From: a bacterium
GTDB lineage: Bacteria; Armatimonadota; HRBIN16
NCBI GenBank assembly: GCA_025057335.1
Contig: JANWXG010000003.1
Span: forward strand, 1 to 35,931
Length of the DNA stretch: 35,931 nucleotides
Direction: 5' to 3'
In this document: one piece after another, positions 1 through 7,319 of the stretch
Numbering within the stretch: the first letter of the stretch is position 1
Layout: each line of letters begins with the position of its first letter
Program-made: the position numbers and the translations under genes
Notes under the pieces: model-generated
What the model was told of the DNA's origin: nothing
The model's input: the letters and a program-made list of their open reading frames with translations, nothing else
Database searches by the model: none

Positions 1-318
1 GAAGTCGCTCAGACCCGCATCATCATCAACGGCATCAACTACCATGCCATCAGCGGCTGTGACCTCGACGTGCTGAACGACAACGGGCAGCTGCCCTGTA
101 ACTTCACCGTCTTCACTTACTTCAACACGGGTGGGCAGCCGCCGTGGGCAGTGAACATGAACCCACCCAACCGCAGCACGCTGGCGCCTTTCGCGGGCAA
201 CATGAACGTGGTCTTCGCCGATGGGCACGCGAAGGCGGTACCCTGGGGCACGGGCTGCCCGCATGAGTACACAGTGGAGGCAGACCGCTCTCTGGAGCCA
301 GCGCGCTGCCGCCAGTAA
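1..318 (+). CDS. C-terminal end of a DUF1559-type prepilin-like protein (5' truncated)
   Basis: The reading frame is open from the first base of the window and stops at TAA 316-318, so only the last 105 residues are seen. The diagnostic part is NVVFADGHAKAVPW near the end, which matches the FxDGH motif that closes the DUF1559 domain (H-X9-DG signature) of pseudopilin-like proteins. These are common in Planctomycetes, Verrucomicrobia and Armatimonadota. The N-terminal prepilin cleavage motif, which would confirm the family, lies outside the window. Such proteins are processed by prepilin peptidase and exported as pseudopilins, but their precise role is unknown. A small membrane protein gene follows 15 nt downstream and is probably cotranscribed. 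Confidence 0.75.
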   Translation, partial: EVAQTRIIINGINYHAISGCDLDVLNDNGQLPCNFTVFTYFNTGGQPPWAVNMNPPNRSTLAPFAGNMNVVFADGHAKAVPWGTGCPHEYTVEADRSLEPARCRQ

Positions 319-333
319 AAAGGGGGACAGACA

Positions 334-513
334 ATGGCTCGACGTCAAATCCCGACGCCCGTGGCTATCGGCATCATCCTGGTGGTGCTGCTGATTGCGG
401 TAGCCGTGCTGTGGCGTCAAACCTCCCCTCCGACGGAGAGCCGCCTGGAGCGCTGGGCGCCCTACCCGCAGATCCCTAGCGCCCAGCAGCAGGGCGTTCC
501 CTCCGGTCGCTAA
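334..513 (+). CDS. Small single-pass membrane protein, unknown function (59 aa)
   Basis: A 59-residue frame starts at ATG 334 behind an AGGGGGACAG purine-rich ribosome site and stops at TAA 511. The protein has a basic N-terminus (MARRQ), one hydrophobic segment at about residues 9-27 (PTPVAIGIILVVLLIAVAV), and a proline-rich polar tail. That predicts an inner-membrane protein with a short tail outside the membrane. It lies 15 nt after the prepilin-like gene and just before a strong hairpin, so the two look like the last genes of one transcript. No family is recognised. Support comes from the ribosome site, the membrane segment and the position. Confidence 0.6.
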   Translation: MARRQIPTPVAIGIILVVLLIAVAVLWRQTSPPTESRLERWAPYPQIPSAQQQGVPSGR

Positions 514-525
514 GCAGAGAAAAGG

Positions 526-565
526 GACGGCTGGTGAACTGTTCACCAGCCGTCTCCTCTTCGCC
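526..565 (+). terminator. Hairpin terminator after the prepilin-like operon
   Basis: Arms at 526-539 and 541-554 are perfect inverted repeats (GACGGCTGGTGAAC and its complement) around one central base. In practice this gives an 11-12 bp stem with a small loop. The downstream side is pyrimidine-rich (TCCTCTTC) rather than a clean T-run, so termination efficiency is uncertain. It separates the 513 stop from the next operon. Confidence 0.6.
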
Positions 566-640
566 GACCCTCCATACGCACCTCCTCTTTTCCAATAATC
601 GATACAGACCACTGCTACCGCTTTTGGGGGGAGCTAGCCC

Positions 641-841
641 ATGAACGCCGACGAGATGAACGTGCGCCCGGTAGTGCACAGCCAGGTGGTGCGTCCGGTG
701 TCGCGCGAATCGTCTTCAGGGGGCTCTACAGCGCAGCAGACACGCACGCCCCCTCCTGCACCTGCCGAGGAGCCAGAGACGACGGAAGAACCGATTGTCA
801 CTTCAGAAGAGCCACAGCACCTAATCGACTTGCGAGCGTAG
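641..841 (+). CDS. Small acidic, proline-rich protein, unknown (66 aa)
   Basis: The ATG at 641 follows a GGGGGGAG ribosome site and the TAG stop is at 839-841. The 66-aa product has no membrane segment. It is low in complexity: the middle is Ser/Thr/Pro/Glu-rich (about residues 25-58), and the C-terminus is LIDLRA. No family is recognised. Its start opens a chain of five closely spaced genes (641-3783), so it is probably expressed with them. The good ribosome site and the 8-nt spacing to the next gene argue that it is real. Confidence 0.55.
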   Translation: MNADEMNVRPVVHSQVVRPVSRESSSGGSTAQQTRTPPPAPAEEPETTEEPIVTSEEPQHLIDLRA

Positions 842-849
842 AGAAGGCG

Positions 850-1392
850 ATGAGCATTATCGGTTACCTCACCGCCACGGAGGTGGAACCTTCACTGTTT
901 CTTGGCGCGGCGATGAGCACCGACCGGTTCGGGCTACCCGCAGAGTTTCGCTACACCGAACCTGTGCGCGCCACGCGCCTGCAGCGCATCCTCTACGGAA
1001 GCGCTCTGCATCGCTACCTGTGTCGCGAGGTAATTGCTCCTACGCTGCTCCAAGCGATGGAGACCAATCCGCAGGTGTGGATTGTGCAAGAGGAGCTGCT
1101 GTTGGAGCCGCTCGAAGCGATGCGTGCTCCCGTCGTGATGTTGCTCCCTTCCGAGGCGGCGCCCATGGACGACCTAGGCGCTACCCTGCCCGTCGGGGAG
1201 GACGAAATGCTGGTGCAGCTGTCGCTAGCAGGCGCGCCGTTGCGCGTGCGGTTCGGGGATACCGACCCGGAACGACGCCAGCACGCTATACAGGTTCTGA
1301 CTGAGGCTGCACATACGATGGACCTGTTAGAACCGCTCCACCGTCTCCAGCAGGCTCTGCGTGTCGTGCAGGAGGAGCAGGAAGCGGCATGA
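850..1392 (+). CDS. Conserved hypothetical protein with an EFRYTEPVRATRLQ motif (180 aa)
   Basis: The frame runs from ATG 850 to TGA 1390-1392. Near the N-terminus (about residues 25-55) is FGLPAEFRYTEPVRATRLQ followed by ILYG and a Leu-rich segment. I recall a similar EFRYTEPV-x-x-T-K/R-hQ-x-hLYG pattern in uncharacterised proteins from several anaerobic phyla, but I cannot assign a name or function. No signal peptide or membrane helix is visible. The C-terminal 40 residues are likely helical. The stop overlaps the next start in an ATGA (1389-1392), which indicates translational coupling. Confidence 0.75.
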   Translation: MSIIGYLTATEVEPSLFLGAAMSTDRFGLPAEFRYTEPVRATRLQRILYGSALHRYLCREVIAPTLLQAMETNPQVWIVQEELLLEPLEAMRAPVVMLLPSEAAPMDDLGATLPVGEDEMLVQLSLAGAPLRVRFGDTDPERRQHAIQVLTEAAHTMDLLEPLHRLQQALRVVQEEQEAA

Positions 1393-2201
1393 CCCTACGG
1401 ACATGGAAACGAACCTGGCTACGTGTGATGCAATGGGGGTTGCGCACACGAGCTCCACGCCTCTGCGCGGGCGACCTGGCGTTCTGTCCTCCTCGCTGCC
1501 GACGACGGGCGATACGATGTGCGCCGCCGCAGGTCCGTCAGCCCGTTTCCCTCTCCACTCGCTGCCTGAGCGCCCGCGTCCGGGTATCGCCGCAAGTGAG
1601 GCAGGTGGGAACACTTGCCTCGGTGCATGTGCATTCGGTTTGCGCTCCTTCTCTTTCCCCTGCCCTACAGGTTCTCCCCTTGGCGATAGGGACAAGGGCA
1701 TCTGCGTATCCCCTGCGGTGTGCAACCTTCTCGACGACTCATCGCGTATTATTATGCAGACAACGCCCCGCAATAGGCGTGCGCGTGCGCGCTCTTGTCG
1801 GACCTCCCGCTGTGCGGAGCGCCCCGCTGTTCTGGCGGTGTAGCGCGAAACGGTGGGAGGCGGCTCAGTTCTCCTGCACGCAAGCACTCTCGGCACTGGT
1901 GTGGCGCCTGCCTCTCACCCGGCAGGCGATACCATATAGGCAGTTGAGTGCGCCCTATCGTCAGGGATGTGGGGAGGCGCTACAGCGTGTAGCACAAGGA
2001 TATGTGCAGGCACAGCACGTATACTACCCTGTGCCTGCACAGGCGGTGGTTCGCATTGAGATAGATGAAACGAGGGGAAAGCTGTATGCCTATCCCCGCG
2101 CGACGCCACATCGTGCCACTGCCTCCGCCTGCGTTTGGATAGTGGTGGGCAAGCGGTTGGCAGATGGTCGTGCGGTGCGCGCAATCTGGAGGGGCGAATA
2201 G
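1389..2201 (+). CDS. Arg/Cys-rich protein of unknown function (270 aa)
   Basis: This is an uninterrupted frame of 270 codons. It starts at ATG 1389, overlapping the previous stop by ATGA, and ends in TAG 2199-2201, which shares its last base with the GTG of the next gene. That perfect fit at both ends is the main evidence that it is coding. The first 150 residues are unusually rich in Arg, Cys, Ser, Pro and Ala with no recognisable domain. The last 80 residues look more like an ordinary folded protein (YYPVPAQAVVRIEIDETRGK...). No signal peptide is obvious. It may be a fast-evolving gene or carry an internal frame disturbance. Confidence 0.5.
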   Translation: MTLRTWKRTWLRVMQWGLRTRAPRLCAGDLAFCPPRCRRRAIRCAPPQVRQPVSLSTRCLSARVRVSPQVRQVGTLASVHVHSVCAPSLSPALQVLPLAIGTRASAYPLRCATFSTTHRVLLCRQRPAIGVRVRALVGPPAVRSAPLFWRCSAKRWEAAQFSCTQALSALVWRLPLTRQAIPYRQLSAPYRQGCGEALQRVAQGYVQAQHVYYPVPAQAVVRIEIDETRGKLYAYPRATPHRATASACVWIVVGKRLADGRAVRAIWRGE

Positions 2202-2695
2202 TGGAGCTCTTCTTCCTGCTGGCGCAAGCGATGTTGCTCGCCCTGGCAGGGCTGATGGTGCTGCGGGTGCGTCAAGACCTGCAGCTGCTGGCGCGTGAGG
2301 CTCAGGCGCGTTACGCCGAGCTGCAACCGTTGCAAGAGCAGCTGCAGCGCACGCTGCGCGAGGTGCGGGTGACTCTCGACGAGGGCGTGGCTCAGCTGGA
2401 GGAACGCCTCTCGCGAGCAGAGCAGGTGCTGCGCGCGTTGGAAGTGCACGGGAGCACAGCGCCTTCGCCACCTGCTCCAGAGAGCGATTCGAAACCGGAG
2501 CGGGAACCAGCGCGTCTGCCTGTAGAACGCATCCTGTCGTTGGCGGAGAGCGGATGTAACGTAACCGAGATCGCTCGCGCCACCGGTGTGGCAGAAGGCG
2601 AGGTCGCGCTCGTGCTGCAGCTGCGTGCTTCGCGCGTGCAGGCGTCACCTCAAGAAGACGAGACGACATCTTTGGGTGGGGGAACAAACGTATGA
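2201..2695 (+). CDS. Membrane-anchored coiled-coil protein with C-terminal helix-turn-helix (164 aa)
   Basis: The preferred start is GTG 2201, which follows GGAGG and overlaps the previous stop by one base; an ATG at 2135 would overlap the previous gene by 67 nt. Residues 1-22 are a hydrophobic anchor (ELFFLLAQAMLLALAGLMVL). Residues 25-82 form a Leu/Gln/Glu-rich coiled coil, and 85-107 are a Pro/Ser/Glu linker. Residues 109-142 resemble a short helix-turn-helix (ILSLAESGCNVTEIARATG...). The layout is like DUF6115-type proteins found near flagellar genes in Firmicutes, though the family call is tentative. The HTH may mediate protein contacts rather than DNA binding. It overlaps the next gene by ATGA. 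Confidence 0.7.
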   Translation: MELFFLLAQAMLLALAGLMVLRVRQDLQLLAREAQARYAELQPLQEQLQRTLREVRVTLDEGVAQLEERLSRAEQVLRALEVHGSTAPSPPAPESDSKPEREPARLPVERILSLAESGCNVTEIARATGVAEGEVALVLQLRASRVQASPQEDETTSLGGGTNV

Positions 2696-3783
2696 ACAAA
2701 AAGAAAGTGGAAACCTGGCGATGGCTGTTGGGGATGGCTCTCTCGATGGCAGTGCTGCTGGTCTCGGCTGGCTGCGGCGGTAAGAACGTGGGCAGGGTGA
2801 ACGATAAACCCATTAGCCAAGCAGAGTACCACAAGGTACTGGAGCGAATGGCGGTACCCATTGTCGGACAAAACGATGTGCCACTGGTGGACCCTGTGAC
2901 CGGTCGTATCGTGCGGGACCAGGCAGGGTATCTGGCGCTGCGCATGCTAGTGGATCGCCGCATCGTGCTAGAGATGGCGGAAAAGGAAAAGGTCATGCCC
3001 ACAGAGCAGGAGATCGAGCGGGAACTGGAACGCCAGAAGAAGCAGCCCGACTTTAATGAGCGCCTCAAGGCGCTAGGCTATACGCAAGATGACCTCAAAG
3101 AGGACATCAAGGTGGAACTGGCTGCATTCAAGCTGATTACCAAGGGCATCACTGTCACTGAAGAGGAGATTAGGAAGGAGTACAATCGCCGCATTCAGCA
3201 GTTCACCATCCCCGCACAGGTGCAGGTAGCGCTCATTCTGGTGGACAATCGCAAGAAGCTGGATGAAATCCAATCCCAGATCAAGAAGGGAGTGGACTTC
3301 CTCGTGCTGGCGGGTCAATACCGCCCCCCCGACATGCCACCAACCATGAACACGACGAGCGTGTGGCTGCAGGAGAATAATGAGATGTTCCGCCAGCTGC
3401 CCCAGCTATGGCAGACGCTACAGAAGACCCCTGTAGGCAGCGTGACACCGCCGCAGCCCATCCGCTGGCAATCCGCGCCTGGCAAGGTGGTCAACGGCTG
3501 GATTCTCTTCAAGGTGCTAGAGAAGAAAGAGCGTCAAGTGCGCCCTCTAGACGACGAGGTGCGAGAAGACTTGCGTCGGCTGCTAATGCAGATGAAGAGC
3601 AAGCGTGACCTCGGGCGCGAGCTGGTGCAGATGCGTACTCAGGCGAAGGTCACCTTCGAGATACCACGTTACAATCGGCGCTGGGAGCAAGATGTACAGC
3701 AATGGAAACAGATTGCGCAAACGGGCACACCTGCCCCCACGCCAGCGATGCCTACGCCCTCCACAGGAGGGGGCTCGCCCTAG
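2692..3783 (+). CDS. SurA/PpiC-like periplasmic folding chaperone, lipoprotein
   Basis: The 363-aa product starts at ATG 2692, overlapping the previous stop. Residues 1-28 are a lipoprotein signal ending in the lipobox LVSAGC (Cys28). After that comes a SurA-type N-terminal chaperone region: VNDKPISQAEY at about 34-44, then repeated helical segments and VDRRIVLEMAEKEKVMPTEQ. A parvulin-like region (about residues 160-320) is degenerate, with no clear PPIase catalytic residues. The C-terminal tail is Pro/Thr/Gly-rich. The likely role is helping folding of exported proteins at the outer face of the membrane, with prolyl isomerase activity uncertain. It ends the 641-3783 operon. Confidence 0.82.
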   Translation: MNKKKVETWRWLLGMALSMAVLLVSAGCGGKNVGRVNDKPISQAEYHKVLERMAVPIVGQNDVPLVDPVTGRIVRDQAGYLALRMLVDRRIVLEMAEKEKVMPTEQEIERELERQKKQPDFNERLKALGYTQDDLKEDIKVELAAFKLITKGITVTEEEIRKEYNRRIQQFTIPAQVQVALILVDNRKKLDEIQSQIKKGVDFLVLAGQYRPPDMPPTMNTTSVWLQENNEMFRQLPQLWQTLQKTPVGSVTPPQPIRWQSAPGKVVNGWILFKVLEKKERQVRPLDDEVREDLRRLLMQMKSKRDLGRELVQMRTQAKVTFEIPRYNRRWEQDVQQWKQIAQTGTPAPTPAMPTPSTGGGSP

Positions 3784-3800
3784 CGAGAGCGTCCCACATG

Positions 3801-3829
3801 CGGGGGGCCCTTCCGCAGGATGCCCCCCG
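3801..3829. terminator. Hairpin between convergent operons
   Basis: CGGGGGGC at 3801-3808 pairs with GCCCCCCG at 3822-3829 around a 13-nt loop, in the 46-nt gap between the 3783 stop (+) and the galT stop at 3830 (-). Neither side has a long T-run, so it may act as a weak bidirectional terminator. Confidence 0.5.
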
Positions 3830-4852
3830 TCATCCCTCTATCTGACGGAGCTGTTCACGCAGATAGGCAGCGGTCTCTTCGGGAATGGCAGTGGTAATGT
3901 AGATGCCGCTGCCCAGCTCGAACCCTGCTGGCGTCGTCAGGCGTGGTACAATCTCGATATGCCAGTGATAGTAGTCCATGCAGCTGTCGCGCAAGGGGGC
4001 GGTGTGTAAGACGGCATTGTAGTCTGGATTGTTCGCCGCGCGATACAGTAGCAGCAACGTGCGGCGCAACACCTCTGCCAGCGCGGCAACCTGTTCCTCC
4101 CGTGCTTCCGTCACAAAGGAGGCGCTGTGCTGGCGCGGTAGAATCATCAGCTCGAAGGGGAAGCGTGATGCGAACGGTGCGAACACCACGTACTGGTCAG
4201 TAGAAAACACCATCCGCTCTCCACTCTCCATTTCCTCCGCCAGCATGTAGCAGTATACACAGGTAACTCGGTCATCGTAGAACCTCCGCGCCTCCTCGAT
4301 CTCCTCGCGAATGTTCGTGGGCACGATAGGTGTGGCAATCAGCTGGGAGTGGGGATGCACTAGGGAGGTGCCTGCTGCAGCGCCGTGGTTGCGGAACACC
4401 TGCACAAAGGCGATACGGTGGTCCTGTGCCAGTGTGCGCATCCGCTGCAGCACCGCCTGCAACACGTGTCCAATCTGCTCGGTCGGCAAGGTCGCCAGCG
4501 TCTGGTTGTGTCGGGGCGTTTCAATAATCACCTCGTGTGCGCCGTAGCCGCTGATGGTGGTGAAAATCTCCGGGCGCTTCACCTCCCACTTCGCCGAGAG
4601 GGAGAGCGCAGCAAACTTGTTGGGCACTACGCGCACTTTCCATCCCGGACGGTTAGGGTCGCTACCGTCGCGCAGGGCATACACCTCTGGCGGGGTCTGC
4701 GTCTCGTTGCCCTCGCAGAAGGGGCAGTCGTCACGATGCTCAGGTTCTTCCTGCACGACGGCTTGCTTGAGGAACTGGTGCGGTCGCTTCGCGCGTTCTT
4801 TGGACACAATCACCCATCGCTTGGTCGCGATATCTTGGCGCAGTTCCGACAT
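3830..4852 (-). CDS. galT: Galactose-1-phosphate uridylyltransferase
   Basis: GalT moves UMP from UDP-glucose to galactose-1-phosphate in the Leloir pathway. The 340-aa protein has the zinc-site motif CPFC (residues 43-46), NKF and the HEV region near 106, and the active-site motif HPHSQ (166-170), in which His168 is the expected UMP-carrying nucleophile. The second half contains FAPFASRFPFELMILPR and the closing YHWHIEIVPR motif. The start is ATG 4852, not the 4885 ATG, because AAGGAG sits 7 nt upstream and the preceding gene ends at 4858. HPHSQ replaces the HPHGQ of the E. coli enzyme; this variant is seen in thermophile GalT proteins. galK lies 11 kb away on the same strand. Confidence 0.92.
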   Translation of the reverse strand: MSELRQDIATKRWVIVSKERAKRPHQFLKQAVVQEEPEHRDDCPFCEGNETQTPPEVYALRDGSDPNRPGWKVRVVPNKFAALSLSAKWEVKRPEIFTTISGYGAHEVIIETPRHNQTLATLPTEQIGHVLQAVLQRMRTLAQDHRIAFVQVFRNHGAAAGTSLVHPHSQLIATPIVPTNIREEIEEARRFYDDRVTCVYCYMLAEEMESGERMVFSTDQYVVFAPFASRFPFELMILPRQHSASFVTEAREEQVAALAEVLRRTLLLLYRAANNPDYNAVLHTAPLRDSCMDYYHWHIEIVPRLTTPAGFELGSGIYITTAIPEETAAYLREQLRQIEG

Positions 4853-4857
4853 GGCTT

Positions 4858-5352
4858 TCACTCCTTCTGGCTCCAGCGCTGCCATAGCTCTTCAGGCGAG
4901 AGGGCGTCGGGGTCATGTATCATCCTTTTCAATATTTCCGCTGTGCGCTCCTTGCCGATAGAGACATACTTGCCCGCTGCGCGCACATACACCGTGCCCT
5001 GCTCGTCCACAATCTCCCCTTGCACATACCACACCTTGCCCCGTCTCCCGGTCATCCGCGCCCGCGCGGTCAGCGGAGTGTGGATGGTTACCGGCTTCAG
5101 GAATCGGACACTGATTTCGGCGGAGACGCTAAACTCGCCCGTCTGCAACGTGCCCGCCCAGCCCATGAGCTCGTCCAGAATACTCATCAGCACGCCGCCG
5201 TGCGCTACCCCCGGATAGCCCATCTGCTCCTCGCGCAGTAGAATCGGCACCGACGCCCCTTCTTCCTCCGCGTAGAAGCGGATGTTCAACCCCTTCGGAT
5301 TGGTCTCGCCACAAACAAAGCAGGTATACGAGTGGGGTAGTTTGCGTGACAC
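4858..5352 (-). CDS. Hotdog-fold thioesterase (PaaI/YiiD-like)
   Basis: This is a 164-aa hotdog-fold protein, likely an acyl-CoA thioesterase. The helix and active-site region reads GVAHGGVLMSILDELMGWA, followed by the beta-strands VSAEISVRFLKPV and KVWYVQGEIVDEQG. The N-terminus carries CFVCGETNPKGLNIRFY, common in PaaI-like proteins. I place the start at GTG 5352, which has GGAGG 10 nt upstream. The frame remains open to 5523, but that stretch covers palindromic repeat sequence. A weak TATAAC -10 candidate lies just upstream (5390-5395 on the complement). The gene precedes galT with a 5-nt gap, so they are cotranscribed, but the substrate cannot be told. Confidence 0.8.
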   Translation of the reverse strand: MSRKLPHSYTCFVCGETNPKGLNIRFYAEEEGASVPILLREEQMGYPGVAHGGVLMSILDELMGWAGTLQTGEFSVSAEISVRFLKPVTIHTPLTARARMTGRRGKVWYVQGEIVDEQGTVYVRAAGKYVSIGKERTAEILKRMIHDPDALSPEELWQRWSQKE

Positions 5353-6245
5353 CTCTTCTGAGCCTCCACCCGCCGAAATGACACGCAGGGTTATAGATAC
5401 CTGGCGAGGGAGAAAAAATCCTATGTGTGGCAGCCGAAAAGAGGCTCCTTCCGCTGTCACCTGAGGATGCTTCACCTGCGGCTCAGCATGACAGGGGGAC
5501 GGTTCGGCGGGAGCTTCATCCATGAATTTGTCATTCTAAGCGGGGCGAAGAATCTCATGCCCCTTTCGCGGTCGCTCGGCATAACACACACTTCCGTCAC
5601 GCGCCCTTGGCAGGCTGAAAGCTCACAGGGCAGACAGCAGCGCTCGTAGTGCGCACTTCAGCGCGCCGTTGCAGTTGGGCGAAAGCCCTGTCTGCTAGTC
5701 CGTGTCGTGAAATCTTTGTCCCTCATCCCCTTTCCCCTTCTCCCAGAGGGAGAAGGGGCTATTCCCTCTCCTATTGGGAGAGGGGCGGGGGGTGAGGGCA
5801 GGATGACAACTAGGGCGGGCGCCCTGCCCTTAGCCCTCGCTGTCATTCTGAGCGAAGCGAAGAATCTCTGAGATGCTTCACTCTGTTCAGCATGACATCA
5901 GGCGTCATTCTGAGCGAAGTGGAGGTGCTCCGCTAACGCTTAGCATGACATTTGGGCGCTTTGTCATTCTGAGCGAAGCGAAGAATCTCTATCTGGCATT
6001 ATCGAGATGCTTCGCGAGCGCTCAGCAGGAAAGGAGGAGACGGCTTGGCAAGAGCCTCGCCCTCCACGAGAAGCATGCGAAGCACTCCTCCGCCTCAGTA
6101 TCCACCTCCCCCGTTTGTAGTAGCTTACGTCAGTGGGCTTTGCCCCTGTCGCGACAGATCAGCAAAAGTCATTCCCCGAGGAGAAGAAGTTATCCCCCTG
6201 CGAGCAAGGGACAACAGGAGAGCTGACAGATCAGAAGATACACTG
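5353..6245. repeat. Gene-free spacer filled with palindromic interspersed repeats
   Basis: There is no credible gene in about 890 nt. The sequence contains at least four copies of a GTCATTCTGAGCGAAGCG-type unit (5530-5556 diverged, 5841-5867, 5903-5922 partial, 5962-5988). These alternate with inverted partners of the form GATGCTTC...CTCAGCATGAC (5467-5493, 5870-5896, 5940-5950), so neighbouring units can fold into hairpins. A second element with CCCTCATCCCC / GGTGAGGGC ends lies at 5720-5800. The last part (about 6010-6245) shows nothing recognisable. Confidence 0.7.
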
Positions 6246-6872
6246 CTACGGGAACATCCCCTGCAGCGCCTTTCCCAGCTCCTGCGGCTTGACACCTAAC
6301 GCCACAGCAATCGCTGGCCAGCTCTGTCCCATCTCGCGCATCTCGAATACTTGCTCTGGCGACGCCTTCGCCGCTTTGGCGATAGCGTAGCCTAGGATAA
6401 TAGAGCTGAGCGGGTAGCCCTTCTCGCGGTAGCGCAACACGTCGGCACGGGACGCCTGAAAAAAGTCCACGATACGACCGACGACCCATTCCTCTTGACC
6501 ATTGCGCACCACCGACTTCTCCGCTACCGCCAGCAGAGTCTGCGCTACTGCCACTTCCACGTCCACGCCAATGCGCTCTCCAAGCAGCCTGCCTTGGTCG
6601 TTCAGCTCGGGATACCATCCGCCAAACTCCACTTCGCGAATCACGCGCTTCATCAGCTCGGTCAGGGCGGCGACATCCGTGCGCATCTGTCTGCCCGTCT
6701 CGTCCGCCTCACGTACCAGCCGTTCTACCAGCACGTCGCTGGCAGGCGGAGCCGCAGGCGGTTGCGCCGACGGCTGTGACCGTAGCGGTTGAATGCTGCT
6801 GCCCAGCAGGAAACCAACTAGCAATGCCAGGAGGAACCCGCCCGCTGTTCGCAGGTACACACGTACGCTCAC
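6246..6872 (-). CDS. Membrane-anchored protein of unknown function with C-terminal helical repeats (208 aa)
   Basis: The start is GTG 6872, 7 nt after GGGAGGG; the nearby ATG is followed by a stop after one codon. Residues 8-28 form a transmembrane anchor (RTAGGFLLALLVGFLLGSSI), followed by a Pro/Ala/Ser linker to about 45. The middle is helical. The C-terminal third has two similar helix pairs, one around SSIILGYAIAKAAKASPEQVFEMR and one around MGQSWPAIAVALGVKPQELGKAL, which resemble the dosage-sensing style of helix-turn-helix repeat used for protein contacts. The overall plan (anchor, linker, small HTH) recalls the gene at 2201-2695, but I see no clear sequence relation. The gene appears to be alone. 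Confidence 0.7.
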   Translation of the reverse strand: MSVRVYLRTAGGFLLALLVGFLLGSSIQPLRSQPSAQPPAAPPASDVLVERLVREADETGRQMRTDVAALTELMKRVIREVEFGGWYPELNDQGRLLGERIGVDVEVAVAQTLLAVAEKSVVRNGQEEWVVGRIVDFFQASRADVLRYREKGYPLSSIILGYAIAKAAKASPEQVFEMREMGQSWPAIAVALGVKPQELGKALQGMFP

Positions 6873-7319
6873 GGCATCTCCCTCCCTGTCAGGAATTCCT
6901 TATCGATAGACTGGCGAGCCCGCTGAAAGTTTCGGCGCAGACAGGCGAGGGGGAGAGTGTCTGAAGCAATCTGCACGTCACCCCACTGTGTGCAGGAAGC
7001 GGTGCCAGTCGCAGATGGGTAGAGAGGTTTCGCTCAAGGTGGTAGGTAGACCGAAGAGCAAGGCTCTTGCCGAGTTGTATGGCGCACTCAAGTGCGCATT
7101 GCGAGCATTAACTGGTAGTGCAGGCTTCAGACTGCCAGAGCTAGCGGGCAACGGTGAGCAGCTCCCTAGGACGTTTACCCTCCGGATGACTACGCCCGAA
7201 AGCGAGCTCCCATCGGAATGACAAAAGGGGGGAGAAGGTCCTCCCCTAGCAGCCCTCCATACTGCTGCCTCACGCTGCCGATAATTGCTGGTAGGAACCC
7301 TCTGCGGGAGGAACCACTG
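6873..7319. other. Divergent intergenic region, no gene recognised
   Basis: These 447 nt separate the divergent 6872 start (-) and cheB start (+). A 77-codon frame at 6988-7221 lacks a ribosome site and recognisable content, so I do not call it. A 16-bp palindrome (GCGCACTCAAGTGCGC) occurs at about 7082-7097. No convincing consensus promoter is visible on the plus strand. Confidence 0.5.

Noticed and set aside
1327..1896. 189-aa minus-strand frame opposite the Cys/Arg-rich ORF
   Set aside because: No ribosome site, low-complexity Arg/Pro content, and it overlaps two coupled plus-strand genes that fit each other exactly.
1980..3068. 362-aa minus-strand frame opposite the HTH and SurA-like genes
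   Set aside because: It is antisense to two well-supported genes and has a composition typical of a shadow frame (Ser/Arg/Pro-rich, no motifs).
4385..5218. 277-aa plus-strand frame opposite galT and the thioesterase
   Set aside because: It is antisense to galT and the thioesterase and shows no family features.
6988..7221. 77-codon frame in the 6873-7319 spacer
   Set aside because: GTG start without ribosome site, no recognisable domain, and it ends in repeat-like sequence.
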